Assembly (NCBI RefSeq): GCF_003992595.1
Contig: NZ_RZNA01000004.1
Coordinates: forward strand, 109,096 to 173,095
Direction of reading: 5' to 3'
DNA: 64,000 bases
Origin: Flagellimonas oceanensis
GTDB taxonomy: Bacteria; Bacteroidota; Bacteroidia; Flavobacteriales; Flavobacteriaceae
A program made the position numbers and the translations under genes. Positions 28,000 to 37,713 of this stretch are shown in pieces. The first letter of the stretch is position 1. The number at the start of each line of letters is the position of its first letter. Under the pieces are notes generated by a model, which was not told the origin of the DNA, ran no database searches, and was given only the letters and a program-made list of their open reading frames with translations.

Positions 28000-30441
28000 T
28001 TATTCGTTCCTTAGGCTTTCCACTGGATTTATATTGGCCGTTCTATAGGTTCTTGCCCCTATTACCGCCAATGCAACCACTACCATCCCTACTCCGCTTA
28101 CCATGAACACCCACCAACTCAGTGATGTTTTATAGGCAAATTCCTGCATCCATTCTTGAATGAGGTACCATGAAATGGGTACGGCAATGGCAAAGGCTAT
28201 CCCCACCAAAATCAAAAACTCTTTACAGAGCAATAGATTGAGTTGGGCCAGGTTGGCGCCCAAAACTTTGCGAACACCAATTTCTTTAACTCTTCGTTCT
28301 GTAGTATAGACCACCAAGCCCATGAGGCCCATACAACTGATCAGGATGGCCAGACCTGTGGCCCACTTTAAAAGCTGTACGGTACTTTTTTCACTTCGGT
28401 AAAAACCTTCCACCATTTCATCCATAAACTGGACCTCCAATTCCTCATCCGGATATACCGAGGCCAAAGCTTGTTCCACTGCATCAATGGACTTTGTCCA
28501 TTGTTCGGGATTCTTGCCCAAGTCAAAATGGATATTGGTAAAGCTCATACCATTATAATGTCCTTTTATGGCCAATGGTTTTATATCCGAACGTAAGGAT
28601 CTTTGGTTGAAATCCCGCATCAATCCCACAATGGGAATTTGAAGCGTGTCCAGTTTAACAACGGTCCCTACCACCTCTTTTGGGTCTTGGAAACCAATGG
28701 CTCTTGCAAAGGTTTCATTGACAACGTACTCATCAATACTATCATTCATTCGTTCCCTGCCCGCAAGCAACGGAATCCCGTATGTTTTGAGATAGGTGGT
28801 GTCCCCCATCAATATTTCGGTTGGTTGATGTGTTTCGTTGCCATCCTTAAAATAACTTAGCATTGTTGAGGACATGCTGTTGGATGCAGGTGGGGCACCT
28901 CCCTTGCTCACGTTGGAAAGACCTTCGATGTCCTTTATTTGGAAGAACAACCTTTCTTTCTTTACTTTCGATGCATCTCTCCAAGGAGTCCTAACATAAG
29001 CTACGGTCTCGGTATTGATACCCATATCGGAATTCATCACAAAATGCAGTTGTTTGGCCACCAACAAAGTTGCAATCACGAAGACTTGGGCCACAACAAA
29101 CTGAAACACCGTTAAGGTCTTACGCAGTCGTACACCTTTGTCGCCTTTGGTAAATTGCCCTTTTAAAACAGTGGCTGGCCTGAATTTTGACAAAACAAAA
29201 GCTGGATAGAATCCGGACAGCAGACTTACCAATACCACTAAAATCACGATTCCTATGATTCCCTTGACACTGTAAAGCACGGACAAGTCTATTCCCTGTG
29301 GCAGGAAATCCGCAAACTGGCGGAGTAAAAATGGTGCCATTAGAAGGGACAGCATAGTGGCCATTGTGGTCAAAATAACGGTTTCTCCCAAAAATTGCCG
29401 CACCACTTGCTTTTTCGAGCTTCCCAAGGTTTTGCGAATCCCTATCTCTTTGGCTCGTGTCAATGCTTGTGCAGAATTCAGATTGATAAAATTGGCACAA
29501 CCGAGCAATAAGAGGAACAATGCCACAAAAGCAAGGCTCTTCAACACCTTCATGCTGGCCACATGATCCGAGTTGTTAAAAGGGTAATCCTCGTGCTCTC
29601 CCCCAAAATGTATGTCCGATAGTGCTTGTAGTTGGAACAATCTTTCATCATTGGCGGCCCAAGTTGCCGGATTTTTATGCTCCTTGGCCAAGGCATCCAA
29701 CCGAGATTGGATTCCTGCTACGCTTGACTCATCCTTGACCCTTAAAAACAATTGGTCCCCAGAACTTGTGCCATTCCATCTATCATTGGTGGCTATATCC
29801 TTCCCATTAAACATTTTGGCCGATGAAAGGGACATGAACTCATTGAACTTGAGGTCAGTGTTCTTTTCAAAATCAGCTACAACACCGGTTACCTTTACAT
29901 TTATGGAATCGTTGTAGAGCAATGTGCTCCCAACGATATCCGTCATGTTTTTGTGTGGGAAATACTTTTCGGCCTTTTTCTGGGACAACACAACCTGTGC
30001 CGGTTCGGATAATGCAGTTTGCTTGTCCCCGGCCAGCCACTCGTAATCAAACAATTGAAAGTAGGCGTCATCCGCTAAAATGGCATCGTTTCCATCTTTA
30101 AAAAGTAAGTCCTGTTTTTTGTTCTCTATCTTGGAAAAGCTGGTGTTCATAAAAGGTGCCGTGAGTTCCACCCCTGGAATGCCTTCCCTGAAAGTGCGCA
30201 TCAATGGAACGGCCACTCCCCTGTTGGGAAATTCATCCCCCTCTGACTTAAAAAGTGAGGTTACCCTATAGATTCTATCCTTATCCTTGTGAAAGGTGTC
30301 AAAGGAAAAATCAAAATAGATTATGGCCCCAATGACCAAGGCCGAACAGAGACCGATGGAAAGCCCTATGACATTGATCAAGGAAAAAAGTTTGTTCTTT
30401 AAGATGCTTCTCCAAGCTATTTTAAGGTTGTTCAACAACAT
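28000..30441 (-). CDS. MacB/FtsX-type ABC permease, array member 5
   Basis: 813 residues. Opens MLLNNLKIAWRSILKNK; coupling helices EIGIRKTLGSS and EIGVRKVLGAN; C-terminus NPVESLRNE. The motif CANFINLNSAQALT follows the second TM. 11 bases separate it from member 6 and 21 from member 4. The first periplasmic domain (about 45-285) differs most from those of its neighbours, as expected if each member recognises a different ligand or partner. Confidence 0.88.
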   Translation of the reverse strand: MLLNNLKIAWRSILKNKLFSLINVIGLSIGLCSALVIGAIIYFDFSFDTFHKDKDRIYRVTSLFKSEGDEFPNRGVAVPLMRTFREGIPGVELTAPFMNTSFSKIENKKQDLLFKDGNDAILADDAYFQLFDYEWLAGDKQTALSEPAQVVLSQKKAEKYFPHKNMTDIVGSTLLYNDSINVKVTGVVADFEKNTDLKFNEFMSLSSAKMFNGKDIATNDRWNGTSSGDQLFLRVKDESSVAGIQSRLDALAKEHKNPATWAANDERLFQLQALSDIHFGGEHEDYPFNNSDHVASMKVLKSLAFVALFLLLLGCANFINLNSAQALTRAKEIGIRKTLGSSKKQVVRQFLGETVILTTMATMLSLLMAPFLLRQFADFLPQGIDLSVLYSVKGIIGIVILVVLVSLLSGFYPAFVLSKFRPATVLKGQFTKGDKGVRLRKTLTVFQFVVAQVFVIATLLVAKQLHFVMNSDMGINTETVAYVRTPWRDASKVKKERLFFQIKDIEGLSNVSKGGAPPASNSMSSTMLSYFKDGNETHQPTEILMGDTTYLKTYGIPLLAGRERMNDSIDEYVVNETFARAIGFQDPKEVVGTVVKLDTLQIPIVGLMRDFNQRSLRSDIKPLAIKGHYNGMSFTNIHFDLGKNPEQWTKSIDAVEQALASVYPDEELEVQFMDEMVEGFYRSEKSTVQLLKWATGLAILISCMGLMGLVVYTTERRVKEIGVRKVLGANLAQLNLLLCKEFLILVGIAFAIAVPISWYLIQEWMQEFAYKTSLSWWVFMVSGVGMVVVALAVIGARTYRTANINPVESLRNE

Positions 30442-30462
30442 GGTTCGTTTTTTTTTGTTGAT

Positions 30463-32898
30463 TTATTCTGTTCGTAGGCTTTTGACCGGGTTTACAATGG
30501 CCGCTTTTATACTCTGATAACTTACCGTCAAGAGGGCCACACCCACTGCCAACAGAGCCGATAATGCAAAAATCCACCAAGGAATATCGATTCGATAGGA
30601 GAAGTCCTGTAACCATCTATCCATGGCATACCAGCCCAATGGCAAAGCAATGATCACTGCTAGTCCCACAAGCTTTAAAAAATCCACGGATAATCGGTAG
30701 ACGATCTGCCCCACACCAGCACCCAGTACTTTTCGAACGCCGATTTCCTTGACACGTTTTTGTGCATTGAATGTGGCAAGGCCCAACAGTCCCAAACAAG
30801 CGATTATGATGGACAACAGGGTGAAAATCATAAAGATCTGCCCCAATCGTTGCTCGGCTTCATAGCTTGTATTGAAGGAATCATCCATAAAATAATGGTC
30901 AAAAGGCTGTGTGGGGGCCATATTCCTCCAAATGTTCTCTATTTCCGCCACGGTTTGCGCAACATCACCCCCATTGAGTTTAATGGCCAAATTACTTGCA
31001 TATTCCCCTCCATGGAAAAGGGCCAATGCCCCAACCTCATCCCTGAGGGTTTCGTAATGGAAGTTTTTTACCACCCCGATTACGGTGGATAGGTTTCCTC
31101 CTTCATCCAAATCGCCCACGAATTGGGTCCCGATGACACTTTCAGGGGTTTTTCCCAGAATGGCCACGGCCTTTTCGTTTAGGATTACGGCTGATGAATC
31201 CGTAGCAAACCTGTCCATGTCAAAAGCCCTTCCCGAAATCAAGCTCAGGTCGATAGTGGAGAGGTAATCTTCGTCCACGGCCCATTGCTGCATGTTGATG
31301 GATTTTTCCTGGCTACGATCTTCTGCCAGCAAATAGGTTCCGCTACTTCGTGCTGATGGCGTAGGTAAATAGCTGCTCAAAGTTGCACTGTTCACTTGGC
31401 TTATTCGTAGAACAGCATCCTTGAACGCCTGTTTTTTCCCTTCGAGTGAATTTACCCCGCCAATGATCAATACCTGGTTTTTACCATATCCAAGGTCCTT
31501 GCCCTGAATAAAGCGAAGTTGTTGAAAGACGGTCAACGTGCCCATGATCAAAAACACCGATATACTGAATTGAAATATGACCAAGGCATTCCTGACCCTA
31601 CCGCCACCGATGGAGTTGTCTCCTTGTCCCTTCAGTACTTTTGCCGCCACAAAACGCGACATAAAAAATGCTGGGTAGCTTCCTGAAAACAAACCAAGAA
31701 CCAAGGCAGCAACAAGTAAAATCAACCAAAACAAGGGGTTTGAATAGGGTATGGAGAGCTCTTTGCCCGCCAAATCGTTGTAAAAAGGCATCGCGACCGA
31801 TGCTATGATCAATGCAAAAACCAAAGACCCCATTGCAATCAAGCCGGATTCCGTCAAAAACTGACCGATCAACCCACTACGCTGTGAGCCCAAGGTTTTT
31901 CGAATCCCGACTTCCTTTGATCGCTTCAAGGAATGGGCCGTGGACAGGTTCATAAAGTTCACACTGGCCAATACCAATAGAATAATGGCAATCGCCCCAA
32001 GAATGTATACGTTTTTAATGTCGCTCACTGCACTGAACTCCGGGCTTCTTTTTGAATGTAAATGAATATCGGTCAGCGGAATGGTGGAATAGTTCACATA
32101 ATTCCCCGAATCCAAAAATTGTTGTTCGGTAATGCCAGGAAAGAATCTTTGTGCGTAGGGAATTAGGTATTTCCCGACCATGGCCTGCATTTCGTCCTGA
32201 ATATCCGAGCCCGTTGCGCCTGGAACCAACTTCACAAAGGTGAAGTAATTATGGTTTCCCCATTCGGCAAGCTGTGCATCTTCATACCCTGACATGGAAA
32301 GGAAAAGGGGCTTGTCCTTGAAAATAGAGTTCTTGGGAAGGTCTTCCATTACTCCTGTGACGGTATACACATCCTGGTCGTTGATCACAAGGGTTTGCCC
32401 GACGGCTTCATCCACGGGAAAGTGTTTTTCCGCAGCCGTTCTTGTCATAACCAAGGTATTGGGTTCCACTAATGCCGTGCGCTCGTCCCCATACAACAAC
32501 TTAAGGCCGAACATCTTGAAAAGAGTGGAGTCTACATAGGATATATGGGGCTCCCTTACATTGTCCATCACATCTTGTGGGCGAATGAACACACTCCCAA
32601 TGTTCCTGAACCTTGCGGCCATTTCCACTTCCGGTATATCTGTAACCATGGCTTGAGCCATGGGTGCCGATACCTCTGCCGACCTCTGTGCCGCTCCGCC
32701 AAATTTCATATCTGAATTGATTCGGTAAATGCGATCGGCATCAGCAAACATTTTGTCGTGGCTCAAATCGTCATAAATATAAAGACCCAGCAAAAGCCCT
32801 CCAGCCATTCCTATGGCTAATCCAAAAATATTGAGAAATGTGAAGAATGGCTGTTTTTTAAGGCTTCTCCAGGCTATTTTGATGTTGTTCTTAAACAT
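30463..32898 (-). CDS. MacB/FtsX-type ABC permease, array member 4
   Basis: 811 residues. Opens MFKNNIKIAWRSLKKQ; coupling helices EVGIRKTLGSQ and EIGVRKVLGAG; C-terminus NPVKSLRTE. The motif SVNFMNLSTAHSLKRS follows the second TM. The gene is flanked by A-rich intercistronic spacers containing ATCAA, like those between most members of the array. Confidence 0.88.
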   Translation of the reverse strand: MFKNNIKIAWRSLKKQPFFTFLNIFGLAIGMAGGLLLGLYIYDDLSHDKMFADADRIYRINSDMKFGGAAQRSAEVSAPMAQAMVTDIPEVEMAARFRNIGSVFIRPQDVMDNVREPHISYVDSTLFKMFGLKLLYGDERTALVEPNTLVMTRTAAEKHFPVDEAVGQTLVINDQDVYTVTGVMEDLPKNSIFKDKPLFLSMSGYEDAQLAEWGNHNYFTFVKLVPGATGSDIQDEMQAMVGKYLIPYAQRFFPGITEQQFLDSGNYVNYSTIPLTDIHLHSKRSPEFSAVSDIKNVYILGAIAIILLVLASVNFMNLSTAHSLKRSKEVGIRKTLGSQRSGLIGQFLTESGLIAMGSLVFALIIASVAMPFYNDLAGKELSIPYSNPLFWLILLVAALVLGLFSGSYPAFFMSRFVAAKVLKGQGDNSIGGGRVRNALVIFQFSISVFLIMGTLTVFQQLRFIQGKDLGYGKNQVLIIGGVNSLEGKKQAFKDAVLRISQVNSATLSSYLPTPSARSSGTYLLAEDRSQEKSINMQQWAVDEDYLSTIDLSLISGRAFDMDRFATDSSAVILNEKAVAILGKTPESVIGTQFVGDLDEGGNLSTVIGVVKNFHYETLRDEVGALALFHGGEYASNLAIKLNGGDVAQTVAEIENIWRNMAPTQPFDHYFMDDSFNTSYEAEQRLGQIFMIFTLLSIIIACLGLLGLATFNAQKRVKEIGVRKVLGAGVGQIVYRLSVDFLKLVGLAVIIALPLGWYAMDRWLQDFSYRIDIPWWIFALSALLAVGVALLTVSYQSIKAAIVNPVKSLRTE

Positions 32899-32922
32899 GG
32901 TCCTTTGTTTTTTTTAATTGAT

Positions 32923-35322
32923 CTATTCCGTTCTCAAACTACGGGCAGGGTTAGATTTTGCCGCTCTAATTGCCTGAAAACTCACTGTCAAAATGGTCAC
33001 GGCCAAGGCTCCCATCATGGCCAGGGCAAAAATCCACCATTTCAAAATCACACGGTACGGGTACTCCTGTAACCAACCGTTCATCACATAATAGGCGATG
33101 GGCACCGCAATAAAACAAGAGATAACCACCAGTTTTAAAAAATCCTTGGAGAGCATGTTCCAGACATTGAACACCGAAGCACCCAACACTTTTCGCACTC
33201 CTATTTCCTTGGTTCTTTGCTCGGCCACAAAAGAGGTAAGTCCAAAAAGCCCCAGACAACTGATCAAAATGGCGAGAACCGTGAAAATTCCAGATAGTCT
33301 GCCAATACGAACCTCGGAGGCGAACTTTTTGCCGTACTCTTCATCCACAAAATCGTATTGAAATGGTATATTGGGGAAGTGTTCTTTAAAAACCCTTTCG
33401 ATTATTGCTATGTTTTGACTAGCGCTCTGATTTGGGTTCAACCGCATATTATAGTAGGAACCGTTTCCGTATCTATCAAAAACGTACATCCCTTGTTTAA
33501 CCGGTTCATAGGGGGATTGGGCAATCATATCCTGTACCACGCCTATGATTTTCTTCGGTTCAAAGGGATTTTCCTCATCGGTATCCGTTATGAATTTGCC
33601 CACAGGATCTTTGAGGCCCATGTATTTAACCGCTGACTCGTTCAAGAGTACTGCGGAGGAATCGGAGGCGAGCTCTCGTGAAAAATCCCTTCCGGCAACA
33701 ATCTTCAAATTGAGGCTTTGGACATATTCTGGAGACACTTCGGTCCAAGCAAAATCTTCTTGAAATCCTTCAGGCTTCCCCTCCCAGTCAAATCCACTTC
33801 GGTTAGACCAAATTCGGGTAGTGGGCGCACTGGAAGTGGACATTTCGGTAACAGCTCCGGAATTGATGAATTCTTCCCTCATCAATTCAAACTTTCCTGT
33901 AAAATCCTTGCTCATCGTCGGCACCTGTACCAACCCTTCCTTGTCATACCCTATCGGCCTGCTTTTTGCATGGTTGATTTGCTGCATCACGATGACGGTG
34001 CCTATGATAAAGGCCACCGAAACAGTAAACTGAACCACTACCAAAATCTTACGGGGCAATCCAGAGTGCTTCCCTGCTTTAAAAGTGCCTTTCAATACAT
34101 CAACGGGCTTAAATGAGGATAGATAAAGTGCAGGGTAACTACCTGAAAGTAGGGCCGTAATCAATATAAAAGCCAATGACGCCCCCCAAAAACCAAGGGA
34201 CATCCACGGAAACTCCATCTCTTTTCGGGCCAATTCATTGAATCCGTTCAGGGATAAGACCACGATAAATACCGCAATCACAAAGGCCAACAATACCACT
34301 ACAAAAGACTCTCCCAAAAATTGATTGATCAATTGGCTTCGCTGAGATCCGATGGACTTCCGGATACCGACTTCCTTCGCTCTTTTTTCTGAGCGCGCAG
34401 TGCTCAAGTTCATAAAATTGATGCACGCTAGGAGCAGTACAAATACGCCAATTATCCCAAATAGCCATACATATTTTATTCTCCCCCCTGTTTGTTTTCC
34501 GTTCTCAAAGCGGGAACGCAAATGCCAGTCTTCCATGGGCAACAGGAAAAGCTGAGGGTTAAATTCCACTGTTTCCTCGTTGAGCTCTTTCTTTACTTCC
34601 CTAATCTTGTTTGTAACACCTTCCATGGTTGTATTGTCCGCAATCTGGACAAACATTTGAAAGGAATTGTTTCCCCATTGGTCTTCCGCATTATCAATCC
34701 ATTCATTCACGGATACGTACTTGTCCCAAGGCATCAGAAAATCGGTATCGCTGAAAGAAGTATTGAAAGGGAAATCTTCAAAGACCGCGGTAACCATCAT
34801 ATTGTACTGACTGTTGACCTCTATGGTTTTGCCAATAGGGTCTTCGTTCCCAAATAATGCATTGGCAATGGATTCAGAAAGCATAATGGAATTGATTTCG
34901 CGAATGCCATCCTTTTCTCCTTTCAAAATATTGAGATCAAGCATATCCGGGGCCGCTCGCTGCACAAAGTTTCCTTCCCGTGAAATACTGGTTTCTTTGT
35001 ATTTAAGATACTGGGGCGTAGTCCAAGACGACATGACCAAATGCTTAAAATTATCCATGTAACCATCCCTGAAAGCTTTTTCCAAAGGTCTTGGAATGGC
35101 CGGCCCAGTACCGGTTTCGCCATTAAACGTCTGAGACTGATAGACCATTGCTATCTGGTCTTTGTGAGGAAAATAATCGTTATGGGAAAGTTCGTCTTCA
35201 ATCCATAGGCCAATAATTAAGGTTACGGCCATTCCCAAAGCAAGGCCACCTACATTAATAAAGGTATAGGCCTTGTTCTTGGTAAGGTTCCGCCAGGCAA
35301 TTTTTAGATAATTCTTGAACAT
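32923..35322 (-). CDS. MacB/FtsX-type ABC permease, array member 3
   Basis: 799 residues. Opens MFKNYLKIAWRNLTKNK; coupling helices EVGIRKSIGSQ and EIGVRKVLGAS; C-terminus NPARSLRTE. The motif CINFMNLSTARSEKRA follows the second TM. In the first 60 residues it resembles member 2 closely (GLWIEDELSHN versus LLWVEDEVGYD), so the two may be the most recent duplicates of the array. Confidence 0.88.
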   Translation of the reverse strand: MFKNYLKIAWRNLTKNKAYTFINVGGLALGMAVTLIIGLWIEDELSHNDYFPHKDQIAMVYQSQTFNGETGTGPAIPRPLEKAFRDGYMDNFKHLVMSSWTTPQYLKYKETSISREGNFVQRAAPDMLDLNILKGEKDGIREINSIMLSESIANALFGNEDPIGKTIEVNSQYNMMVTAVFEDFPFNTSFSDTDFLMPWDKYVSVNEWIDNAEDQWGNNSFQMFVQIADNTTMEGVTNKIREVKKELNEETVEFNPQLFLLPMEDWHLRSRFENGKQTGGRIKYVWLFGIIGVFVLLLACINFMNLSTARSEKRAKEVGIRKSIGSQRSQLINQFLGESFVVVLLAFVIAVFIVVLSLNGFNELARKEMEFPWMSLGFWGASLAFILITALLSGSYPALYLSSFKPVDVLKGTFKAGKHSGLPRKILVVVQFTVSVAFIIGTVIVMQQINHAKSRPIGYDKEGLVQVPTMSKDFTGKFELMREEFINSGAVTEMSTSSAPTTRIWSNRSGFDWEGKPEGFQEDFAWTEVSPEYVQSLNLKIVAGRDFSRELASDSSAVLLNESAVKYMGLKDPVGKFITDTDEENPFEPKKIIGVVQDMIAQSPYEPVKQGMYVFDRYGNGSYYNMRLNPNQSASQNIAIIERVFKEHFPNIPFQYDFVDEEYGKKFASEVRIGRLSGIFTVLAILISCLGLFGLTSFVAEQRTKEIGVRKVLGASVFNVWNMLSKDFLKLVVISCFIAVPIAYYVMNGWLQEYPYRVILKWWIFALAMMGALAVTILTVSFQAIRAAKSNPARSLRTE

Positions 35323-35344
35323 GATTGATGGTTTTTTGATTGAT

Positions 35345-37693
35345 TTATTCTGAACGTAAACTTTTTACCGGATTTACACGAGCTGCATTAATTGCTTGAA
35401 AACTAATGGTCAACATGGCTATGATTATGGCAATGCCCCCTGCTATCACAAAGGCCCAGGCATTTATGGAAATTCGATAGGCATAGCCCTCCAGCCAATT
35501 CTGCATAAAGAACCAAGCAATTGGAATGGCAATGACAATGGCCATGAGGACCAATCGCATAAAATCTTTGGACAGCAGGCCAACAATTCCGGTAACACTA
35601 GATCCCAATACCTTACGGACACCTATTTCCTTTCTTCGTTGGTCTGCGGTAAAGGCCGACAGCCCAAACAATCCCAAGCAGGAAATGAGTATGGCGAGCA
35701 CTGCAAAAATCTGGGAAAGGCTTCCTATCAGTTTCTCGCTCTTAAACTTGGAATCATACGCATCGTCCACAAATTCATATTCAAAAGGAAAGGCAGGATT
35801 GAACTTTTTCAGCGATGCCTCCATAGCGGCCAATGCCGTTGCCGTTGCGATACCCGATTTGGCCTTCACATACATAAAACGGGCTTCGCTTGGGTCGTTA
35901 AAAAAAATGACAGGGTCACTGGATCCATACATATCGTCATATAAATAATCTTTTACCACCCCGATTACGGGATAGTCCTCTTCCACCGTTTTGCCAATGG
36001 CACTGCCGCTTCCCATCAATTTTGCAAAAGTTTCGGTTACGATGATGTTGGTACTATCTTGGGCGGGATTCTTACTAAAACCCCTTCCTTCAATAATTTC
36101 CATTCCTGCGGTATTGAAAAAATCGGATGTAATATTTCTGACCGAGACCAAAACATTTTCGGTATCTACTCCCCCTTGCCATTCTAACCCAGATGTATTG
36201 TTTCCTCCAGAAAGGATGTCGGAATTATTAAGTCCGATGCTTTCTATCTTTCCCGATGTCTTCATATCCTCTTCAATGGGAATGAAATTTTTGATCATAT
36301 CCCCAGTCACTGGTATTTTGACCAGATTTTCCTTGTCATAGCCTAAATCACGTGCTTTTACGTGCTGTATCTGTTGGTAAACGATAATGGTACTGATGAT
36401 AAATACAATGGAAACCACAAATTGAGCTGCTACCAATCCTCTTCTAATAAACGCAGCACTTCCATTTGTTTTTCGTGTTCCTTTTAATACCTCCACTGGC
36501 CTAAAAGAGGACAAATAGAAGGAAGGATACCACCCGGCGACGATACCACAGACCAACGTAATGCCCACTAGGGCAAGTAAATGAACGGGGTCTAAAACAC
36601 GTAGCTCCAATTTCTTGTCAATCAACATATTGAATTTCGGCAACAGTAATTTTAAAAGCAGTACGCTAATTAGAGTGGAGATGGTAGCGGTTATTACGGC
36701 TTCTGCCATAAATTGGGAAATCAATCCCTTTCTGCCAGACCCCAATACTTTTCGCACTCCAACCTCATTGGCCCGTTTTTCGCTGCTGGCAGTTGCCAAG
36801 TTCATGAAGTTGATACAGGCAATCAACAAGATGATGATCGCAATAAGGCTGAACAGCCGAACGTAGGTAATTTGGCCTCCTACATTTTTTCCTCCCTCAA
36901 AAGTAGACCTTAAATGCCACTCTTTCATTGAGAACAAAAAAGCAACGGTTTCATCATCTTCGGTCTTTTCGGGAAGTATTTGCTTCACTTTCTGATTGAC
37001 AACATCAAAATTCGCTTCTGGAGAAAGTTCCACAAAAGTGTCAGAAAAATTAGCTCCATATTCCTTCATCCAATCCTTCCCTTTTGCAAATCGTTCAAAA
37101 GGAGCTAACCAATCAAAACTATAGGTTACGTTATTCGGTAGATCCTCGTATACGCCCGAAATCGTATAATTGGTTTCATTATTTATTTTAACCACTTTTC
37201 CAATGGCAGAAGAATTTTCCCCAAATAATTGCTTTGCAGTTTCTTGTGAAATGATGATCGCATCCACCTCATTGAAAGCGGTTTCCAGCTCACCTTCAAC
37301 AAAGTTTAAGCTGAACATGCTCAAAAAATCAGGATCTGCGTACCTTCCGCTCTTATTGATCGATATTTCATTTGCCCTAAATAAAAGATCTTCGCCTTTT
37401 GTTCTAGCTGCACCTACAATACCGGGAACTTCTGCTTTCAAAACCTCTGCCAACGGACCGGGAGTGGCCTCAAAAAAAGTTCTCCACTCGCCATCGTACT
37501 GCTGATTGGTAGGCACATAATACACCACATCCTGTTTGGCAAAATTTTTATCGTACCCTACCTCATCCTCTACCCAAAGTAAGATCATGGCGGCACATGT
37601 AACCCCAATAGTCAGTCCAAAAATATTTAGCAAGCTGTAGCCCTTATTTTTCCAGAGGTTCCGCCATGCGATTTTTAGGTTGTTATTGAACAT
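35345..37693 (-). CDS. MacB/FtsX-type ABC permease, array member 2
   Basis: 782 residues from 37693 (MFNNNLKIAWRNLWKNK); the frame extends 46 codons further up into member 1 without coding character and is rejected. Coupling helices EVGVRKVLGSG and EIGVRKVLGSS; C-terminus NPVKSLRSE. The motif CINFMNLATASSEKRA follows the second TM. Confidence 0.88.
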   Translation of the reverse strand: MFNNNLKIAWRNLWKNKGYSLLNIFGLTIGVTCAAMILLWVEDEVGYDKNFAKQDVVYYVPTNQQYDGEWRTFFEATPGPLAEVLKAEVPGIVGAARTKGEDLLFRANEISINKSGRYADPDFLSMFSLNFVEGELETAFNEVDAIIISQETAKQLFGENSSAIGKVVKINNETNYTISGVYEDLPNNVTYSFDWLAPFERFAKGKDWMKEYGANFSDTFVELSPEANFDVVNQKVKQILPEKTEDDETVAFLFSMKEWHLRSTFEGGKNVGGQITYVRLFSLIAIIILLIACINFMNLATASSEKRANEVGVRKVLGSGRKGLISQFMAEAVITATISTLISVLLLKLLLPKFNMLIDKKLELRVLDPVHLLALVGITLVCGIVAGWYPSFYLSSFRPVEVLKGTRKTNGSAAFIRRGLVAAQFVVSIVFIISTIIVYQQIQHVKARDLGYDKENLVKIPVTGDMIKNFIPIEEDMKTSGKIESIGLNNSDILSGGNNTSGLEWQGGVDTENVLVSVRNITSDFFNTAGMEIIEGRGFSKNPAQDSTNIIVTETFAKLMGSGSAIGKTVEEDYPVIGVVKDYLYDDMYGSSDPVIFFNDPSEARFMYVKAKSGIATATALAAMEASLKKFNPAFPFEYEFVDDAYDSKFKSEKLIGSLSQIFAVLAILISCLGLFGLSAFTADQRRKEIGVRKVLGSSVTGIVGLLSKDFMRLVLMAIVIAIPIAWFFMQNWLEGYAYRISINAWAFVIAGGIAIIIAMLTISFQAINAARVNPVKSLRSE

Positions 37694-37713
37694 GATTGAT
37701 GGTTTTGATTGAT